Part shown: positions 59,040-64,000 of the stretch, piece after piece
Layout of the letters: each line of letters starts with the position of its first letter
Position numbering within the stretch: the stretch's first letter is position 1
From: Cellulomonas rhizosphaerae
Lineage (GTDB): Bacteria > Actinomycetota > Actinomycetes > Actinomycetales > Cellulomonadaceae
Assembly: GCF_003470205.1 (NCBI RefSeq)
Contig: NZ_QWKP01000221.1
Span: 1-64,000 of the forward strand
DNA length: 64,000 nucleotides
Direction: 5' to 3'
Made by a program: the position numbers and the translations under genes
Notes under the pieces: model-generated
Databases searched by the model: none
The model's input: only the letters and a program-made list of their open reading frames with translations
Told to the model about the DNA's origin: nothing

Positions 59040-59702
59040 CTACTCCGGCAGGTGCGTGGTCTCCGCGGGGTTGAGCACGGCCGACAGGATCGCCTCGATC
59101 GCGAACGTCGTGGACTCGGCAAGGTCGACCGTGCCGTCGAGCAGCCACTGCACCTGCAGGCCGTCCATCACGCCGATGATCGCGCTCGCGGCGCGGGTCG
59201 CCTGCTCGTCGCTGACCTTGTGGTCGCCGATCTCCTGGATGGCGTGCGCGATCTCGCCGCGCAGCACCGCGAAGCGCTGCGTGACCCAGTTGCGCGCGGG
59301 GTGGTCCTCGGTGACCGACTCCGCGGTGAGCACGGTGTAGCCCTGCACGATGCCGCGGCGGTCCACGTTCGCCCGCGCGGTGCGCACGAGGTGGGTGAAC
59401 AGCTCCATGCCATCGGGGATGTGCTGGCCCTCGAGGTCGCGCACGTCCTCGAGGTCGCGGTACTCGAGCACCTCGATGAGCAGCTGCTCCTTGGTGCCGA
59501 AGTGGTGCAGCACCCCCGCGTGCGTGATCCCGACCTGCTCGGCGACGTCGGCGAGCGAGCCGGTCTTGTAGCCCTTCGAGCCGAAGGTGTGAGCGGCTGC
59601 GCGGAGGATCTCAGCGCGGCGCTCGGCCGTTCCCTTGCGCGGTCTACGCACCGCGGGGCGCCGGCTCGTGCCCGCAGGCACCGGTGGCACGTCGTCGTCC
59701 AT
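59040..59702 (-). CDS. TetR/AcrR-family regulator divergent from GH3
   Basis: A 220-residue repressor: HTH GYKTGSLADVAEQVGITHAG, then VLHHFGTKEQLLIEVLEY; its C-terminal MDGLQVQWLLDGTVD block is shared with the TetR at 27626. ATG 59702 (MDDDVPPVP) fits a TTGTCA/TATGGT promoter (19-base spacer) with a nearly leaderless mRNA; ATG 59714 and TTG 59726 are alternatives. It most likely represses the divergent GH3 gene and itself through CTGAC-AA-GTCAG, releasing on a beta-glucoside. Confidence 0.86.
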   Translation of the reverse strand: MDDDVPPVPAGTSRRPAVRRPRKGTAERRAEILRAAAHTFGSKGYKTGSLADVAEQVGITHAGVLHHFGTKEQLLIEVLEYRDLEDVRDLEGQHIPDGMELFTHLVRTARANVDRRGIVQGYTVLTAESVTEDHPARNWVTQRFAVLRGEIAHAIQEIGDHKVSDEQATRAASAIIGVMDGLQVQWLLDGTVDLAESTTFAIEAILSAVLNPAETTHLPE

Positions 59703-59733
59703 GACCGAAACCATACTGTGACCCAATGGCTTA

Positions 59734-59745
59734 CTGACAAGTCAG
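59734..59745. promoter_or_regulatory. TetR operator CTGAC-AA-GTCAG
   Basis: Two perfect 5-bp arms 2 bases apart in the 102-base gap between the divergent tetR and GH3 starts, overlapping a TTGTCA -35 box for tetR. Confidence 0.75.
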
Positions 59746-59804
59746 CAACATGTGCTTGTATAACGAGCAGCAGACAACGACGTCCTGGATGGAGCACCAC
59801 CCCC

Positions 59805-62354
59805 GTGTCCCTCGACACCGCTTCTCAGCCCACCGCCGACCGGCCGGTGACCGCCCTCGCGGAGCTGCGCGCGCAGCTCTCGCTCGAGGAGAAGGTCCGC
59901 CTCCTGGTCGGTGCCGGGCTCTGGGACACCACCGCGATCGACCGCATCGGCCTGCGTTCCGTGTTCGTCTCCGACGGCCCGGCCGGCGTGCGCGGGGTCG
60001 ACGAGACCGGCCTCGAGACCTCCGCCTCCTTCCCGGCCCCGAGCGCGCTCGCGGCCACCTGGGACGTCGACCTGGCCGACGAGGTCGGCGCGGCGTTCGC
60101 GTCCGAGGCCCGGCGCCACGGCGTCGACGTGGTCCTCGCCCCCCAGGTCAACCTGCAGCGCACGCCCGTGGGCGGCCGGCACTTCGAGTGCTACTCCGAG
60201 GACCCCGTGCTCACGGGCGAGATCGCGGTGCACGTGGTCCGCGCCGCGCAGGACCGTGGCGTCGGCATGTGCGTCAAGCACTTCGTCGCCAACGACTCCG
60301 AGACCGAGCGCACCTCCTACCTGTCCCGCGTCGACGAGCGCACGCTGCGCGAGGTCTACCTCGCGCCGTTCGAGCGCCTCGTGCACGAGGCGCAGGCGTG
60401 GTCCGTGATGGGCGCCTACTCGGGCATCGACGACGGCACGACGGCGGCCCCCGCGCTCGAGCACCGGCCGCTGCTGACGGGCGTGCTCAAGGACGAGTGG
60501 GGCTTCGACGGAGTCGTCGTCAGCGACTGGGTCGCGACGAAGTCGGTCGCCGCCGCGCTCGAGGGCGGGCTCGACCTGCAGATGCCCGGCCCGGACGGCG
60601 TGTGGGGTGACGGTCTGCTGGACGCCGTGCGCACGGGCCTGGTCGACGAGGCCTTGGTCGACGAGAAGGTCGACCGCGTGCTGCTCATGGCGCAGCGGGT
60701 CGGCGCGATCGCCGGCCACGAGCCCGCAGGTGCGCTGCGCGACGAGGTCTTCGCGGTCGACGTCCCCGCGGTGCTGCGTCGCCTCGTGGCCCGCTCGATG
60801 GTCGTGCTGCGCGACGACGCCCACGCGCTGCCCGTCGCCCCCGACGCCGTCAGCCGCATCGCGCTCGTCGGCCCCAACGCCGTCTCGCCGTTCGTGCAGG
60901 GCGGTGGCTCGGCGTACGTCCGGCCGGACCGCACGTCGACCCCCGCCGACGCGTTGGCCGCCGCCTTCGGCGCCGAGGTCACCGTCCACGCCGGCGCGGT
61001 CTCGCGGATGCTGCCCCCGCAGCTCGACCTCGCGGGCCGCTGCCGGACGCCGGACGGCGAGACGGGCGCGCTGGTCGAGGTGCTCGACGCCGACGGCGCG
61101 GTCATCGACTCGCGCGTCGTCACGGCGTGGCACGGCTGGCTGCGCGAGCCCGCCGAGCACGCGGTCTCCGTCCGCATCCGCACGACGGTCGCGCTGACCG
61201 AGCCCGGCCACCACGAGGTGGGCGTCGGCACGGTCGGGCGGCACCGCATCCAGGTCGGCGGGCAGGTGCTCTCGACCGGCGAGAAGGTGGTCGGCGCCGA
61301 GGTCATCCTCGACTCGAGCGTCAACGCGCCGGCCCCCGCGGTGCTGACGATCGAGGTCACCGAGCCGACGACGGTCGTCGTCGACACGCTCGTGCAGGCC
61401 GTGCACCCCGTCGGCTACGCGTCCTTCGCGCGCGCCGAGCTGGTGCACCGCACGCCCGGCACCTCGCCCGACGAGCTGCTCGCCGCGGCGGTCGAGGCCG
61501 CCGCCGCGGCCGACCTTGCGGTCGTCGTCGTCGGGACCAACGAGGAGATCGAGTCCGAGGGGTACGACCGCACGTCGCTGGCCCTGCCGGGCACGCAGGA
61601 CCAGATGGTCAAGGAGATCCTCGCGGCCAACCCGAGGACGATCGTCGTGGTCAACGCGGGCGCCCCGGTGCTGCTGCCCTGGCTCGACGAGGTGCCGTGC
61701 GTGGTGTGGGCGTGGCTCGGAGGCCAGGAGTGGCCCGAGGCCCTCGGCGACGTGCTCGCGGGCCGCACCGAGCCGTCGGGCCGTCTGCCCTGGACGCTGC
61801 CGGCCAACGAGACCGACGTCCCCGTGCCGCACGCCGTCCCGGTGGACGGCGTCATCGACTACCACGAGGGCGTCCACGTCGGGTACCGCTCGTGGCTCCG
61901 CCTGGACCGCACGCCCGCCGCGCCGTTCGGCCACGGGCTGGGCTGGACCGCGTGGGAGCACGACTCCGCGACGGCGACGCTCACCGCCGACGGCGGCCTC
62001 ACCGTGGACGTCACGGTCTGCAACACCGGCCCGCGCGCAGGTCGCGAGGTCGTCCAGGTCTACGTCGAGCCCCCGGCGGGGTCGCCCTCGGGCGACCGGC
62101 CGGTGCGCTGGCTCGGCGGATTCGCTGTCGTGCACGCCGAGCCCGGCGAGCGCACGACAGTCCCCGTCCGGGTGGACGCGCAGGCGTTCCGGACCTGGGA
62201 CACGGCACGGTCCGGCTGGGTCACCCCGCCCGGCACGTACCGGATCCGCGTCGGCCGCTCCTCGAGCGACCTGCGCCACACCGTCGAGGTGAGCCACCCT
62301 GGCTCGTCCCCGGCGGACCCGGACAGCTCGTCCAGCACCACCGCACACCCGTAG
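59805..62354 (+). CDS. GH3 beta-glucosidase with PA14-like insertion
   Basis: An 849-residue cytosolic family 3 enzyme. N domain (~20-320) with VFVSDGPAGVRG, KHFVANDSE and catalytic Asp241 in GVVVSDWVAT; the sandwich domain starts ~345 but is interrupted at ~400-545 by a beta-rich PA14-like segment (GETGALVEVLDADGAVID, VGRHRIQVGGQVLS); then GTNEEIESEGYDRTSL with the acid/base Glu; and a C-terminal fibronectin III-like domain. PA14 insertions occur in beta-glucosidases that act on short oligosaccharides. GTG 59805 follows GGAG by 10 bases. Divergent from the TetR gene. Confidence 0.9.
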   Translation: MSLDTASQPTADRPVTALAELRAQLSLEEKVRLLVGAGLWDTTAIDRIGLRSVFVSDGPAGVRGVDETGLETSASFPAPSALAATWDVDLADEVGAAFASEARRHGVDVVLAPQVNLQRTPVGGRHFECYSEDPVLTGEIAVHVVRAAQDRGVGMCVKHFVANDSETERTSYLSRVDERTLREVYLAPFERLVHEAQAWSVMGAYSGIDDGTTAAPALEHRPLLTGVLKDEWGFDGVVVSDWVATKSVAAALEGGLDLQMPGPDGVWGDGLLDAVRTGLVDEALVDEKVDRVLLMAQRVGAIAGHEPAGALRDEVFAVDVPAVLRRLVARSMVVLRDDAHALPVAPDAVSRIALVGPNAVSPFVQGGGSAYVRPDRTSTPADALAAAFGAEVTVHAGAVSRMLPPQLDLAGRCRTPDGETGALVEVLDADGAVIDSRVVTAWHGWLREPAEHAVSVRIRTTVALTEPGHHEVGVGTVGRHRIQVGGQVLSTGEKVVGAEVILDSSVNAPAPAVLTIEVTEPTTVVVDTLVQAVHPVGYASFARAELVHRTPGTSPDELLAAAVEAAAAADLAVVVVGTNEEIESEGYDRTSLALPGTQDQMVKEILAANPRTIVVVNAGAPVLLPWLDEVPCVVWAWLGGQEWPEALGDVLAGRTEPSGRLPWTLPANETDVPVPHAVPVDGVIDYHEGVHVGYRSWLRLDRTPAAPFGHGLGWTAWEHDSATATLTADGGLTVDVTVCNTGPRAGREVVQVYVEPPAGSPSGDRPVRWLGGFAVVHAEPGERTTVPVRVDAQAFRTWDTARSGWVTPPGTYRIRVGRSSSDLRHTVEVSHPGSSPADPDSSSSTTAHP

Positions 62355-62434
62355 TACTCGACGCGATCCGCAGTCACGTCGATCGGTTCCGTCCCAGCAG
62401 TCCCGTAGGTTCCTGACAGTGCAAGGAGGCACTC

Positions 62435-64000
62435 GTGAGAAAGCACAAGCTCGCAGGCATCGTCGCCGGTGTGGCGACGATCGCCCTGCTCGCCACCGCA
62501 TGCTCGGGGTCCGACGACCCCAAGGGCAGCGACCCGACCAGCACGGACAAGTCGTCCGGCGGCGCGGCCCAGGTCTCGGACAAGGTCCTGACCGTCGGCA
62601 TGCCGAACGGCCCGCAGAAGGAGAACAACAACCCGATCGGCCCGAACTCCTCGGCCCTGTCGCTCGGTTACGCGTTCGCCGTCTACGAGTCGCTCATGCA
62701 GGTCAACGAGATCAAGCCGACCGACCCCCCGACCCCCTGGCTCGCCCAGTCGGTCGAGTGGAACGACGACTCGACCCAGGCTGTCATCACCGCCCGCGAT
62801 GGCGTGAAGTGGTCGGACGGCACGCCGTTCACCGCTGAGGACATCGCGTTCTCGCTCGAGATCCGCCGGGACCACGACGAGATCAACGCCGACTTCCCCG
62901 GCCAGTACAAGGACATCAAGGTCGACGGCAACAAGGTCACGGTCTCGTTCACCGACGGCCAGTTCGTCAACCAGGCCAAGCTCTACAAGCTCCTGATCCT
63001 GCCCAAGCACATCTGGGAGTCGCAGGACCCTGTGAACTGGTCCGACCCGAAGATGGTCGGCACCGGCCCGTTCGTGCTGAAGTCGTTCACCGCGCAGTCG
63101 GTGACGCTGACGCCGAACGCGTCCTACTGGGGCACCAAGCCGCTCGTCGGTCAGCTCCGCTACGACACGTTCAACGACAACGCCGGCCTCACCACCGCGC
63201 TCACCACCGGTGAGGCGCAGTGGGGCTGGACGTTCATCCCGGACTACGAGAACGTCTTCATCGCGCAGGACAAGGAGAACTTCCACCAGGTGGCCGGCGG
63301 TGGCTTCGGCGTGGACGTGCTCTTCCTCAACAACGAGAAGGCGCCGTTCGACAACGTGGCCTTCCGCAAGGCGCTCAACCTGGTCGTCGACCGGGCCGAC
63401 ATCTCGACGACCGCCGGCTACGGCGTGTGGCCGCAGATCAAGAGCGTGACCGGCCTGCCCCAGCCGTCGGGCGACGCGTTCATCGCGCCCGACTACCAGG
63501 GCAAGGAGCTCTCGGTCGACCTGGCCGCGGCCAAGCAGGTCCTCACCGACGCGGGCTACACGTGGGACTCGGGCAACAAGCTTCTCGACCCGAGCGGCAA
63601 GAAGGTCTCGTTCACGCTGACCAACCCGGCCGGCTGGACCGACTACATCGACGCGCTGAACATCGTCAAGGAGGGCGCTGCGTCCCTCGGTGCCGACGCC
63701 AAGGTCGAGACGCCCCCCGTCGACACCTGGCAGAACCAGCAGATCAACATGGGCGACTTCGACGCCTCGCTGCACTGGACCGACGGTGGCTCCACGCCGT
63801 GGAACATGTACTCCAACATCATGGACGGCGCGTCGTACGTGGCCAAGGGCAAGTCGGCCAACTGGAACTTCGGTCGCTACAAGAACGACGAGGTCACCAA
63901 GGCCCTCGCCGACTTCAAGAGCGGCACGAGCGATGCTGACCGCCAGGCGGCGCTCAACATCGTCCAGAAGCACTTCGTCGAGGACGTCCCGGGCCTGGTC
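62435..64000 (+). CDS. ABC transporter substrate-binding lipoprotein (family 5), cut by window edge
   Basis: At least 522 residues of a DppA/OppA-type lipoprotein, running off the right edge with no stop. Lipobox LLATAC at Cys23 (mature start CSGSDDPKGS), then LTVGMPNGPQKENNNP, WSDGTPFTAEDIAFSLEI and FDNVAFRKALNLVVDRADI. Family 5 binding proteins carry di/oligopeptides or, in cellulolytic bacteria, cello-oligosaccharides; the position after a GH3 beta-glucosidase favours the latter here. GTG 62435 follows AAGGAGG at 62423-62429 with a 5-base gap. The permease and ATPase genes should follow outside the window. Confidence 0.92.
   Translation, partial: MRKHKLAGIVAGVATIALLATACSGSDDPKGSDPTSTDKSSGGAAQVSDKVLTVGMPNGPQKENNNPIGPNSSALSLGYAFAVYESLMQVNEIKPTDPPTPWLAQSVEWNDDSTQAVITARDGVKWSDGTPFTAEDIAFSLEIRRDHDEINADFPGQYKDIKVDGNKVTVSFTDGQFVNQAKLYKLLILPKHIWESQDPVNWSDPKMVGTGPFVLKSFTAQSVTLTPNASYWGTKPLVGQLRYDTFNDNAGLTTALTTGEAQWGWTFIPDYENVFIAQDKENFHQVAGGGFGVDVLFLNNEKAPFDNVAFRKALNLVVDRADISTTAGYGVWPQIKSVTGLPQPSGDAFIAPDYQGKELSVDLAAAKQVLTDAGYTWDSGNKLLDPSGKKVSFTLTNPAGWTDYIDALNIVKEGAASLGADAKVETPPVDTWQNQQINMGDFDASLHWTDGGSTPWNMYSNIMDGASYVAKGKSANWNFGRYKNDEVTKALADFKSGTSDADRQAALNIVQKHFVEDVPGLV

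Noticed and set aside
58656-59804. N-terminal extension of the GH3 frame upstream of 59805
   Set aside because: It runs antisense through the TetR and regulator genes; GTG 59805 has a ribosome site and GH3 similarity begins there.

Overview
The window is high-GC actinobacterial chromosome, most like Cellulomonas or a close relative. The signs are the strong G/C bias at third codon positions, frequent GTG starts, a secreted multimodular xylanase with CBM9 and Ig-like modules, several GH3 glycosidases, an oligosaccharide ABC importer with no ATPase gene beside it, an HspR-type HAIR element before clpB, and disA/radA. Genus is inferred from gene content. I found 53 protein genes, one of them cut by the right edge. 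I saw no rRNA, tRNA, insertion sequence, CRISPR array or origin. No stretch over 300 bases lacks a gene; the longest gaps (16188-16434 and 32800-33020) hold operators and palindromes.

Layout. 1-7000: a perfect 22-bp inverted repeat at the edge, DUF5997, then a leftward VOC protein - trmB - LysR-type effector-domain run, a cation efflux/YfeO-like channel pair, and a YihY/hydrolase pair. 7000-11600: clpB under a HAIR element, a secreted ScyD/ScyE-like protein and a YqeY-domain protein, each followed by a strong hairpin. 11600-24400: a xylan locus. A secreted CBM-CE4-CBM-GH10-CBM9-Ig enzyme diverges from an ABC importer (lipoprotein plus two permeases) and a cytosolic GH3; a LacI regulator diverges from a cytosolic GH10. 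Both divergent gaps carry the same CGATAACGTTATCG palindrome, so one LacI protein probably controls the whole set: cut xylan outside, import oligosaccharides, finish inside. 24400-27600: a polymorphic-toxin-like module (two PAGW-motif immunity-like proteins, a WXG100-like protein, and a 670-residue protein ending in a nuclease-like domain). 27600-32800: TetR and GH3, two DUF4190-type membrane proteins, exonuclease III.

33000-38400: glycerol use (glpD, glpF, glpK) divergent from a SorC-type regulator. 38400-45900: a urea/guanidine carboxylase operon (UAAP1, UAAP2, carboxylase), a TetR regulator and a sodium:solute symporter, sharing a CTGTC-N4-GACAG palindrome and carrying possible GlnR half-sites; no allophanate hydrolase gene is present here. 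45900-52700: N-acetylglutamate synthase, cupin, and a genome-maintenance group (mutY, disA, radA) interspersed with a methyltransferase, an anchored protein and a tiny histidine-rich protein. 52700-59000: a leaderless-looking TetR with an ABC exporter, an anchored protein, and an OmpR-type two-component system preceded by three 11-bp direct repeats. 59000-64000: a second TetR/GH3 pair, divergent around a CTGAC-AA-GTCAG site, followed by the start of a family 5 peptide/oligosaccharide-binding lipoprotein gene whose operon continues past the edge.
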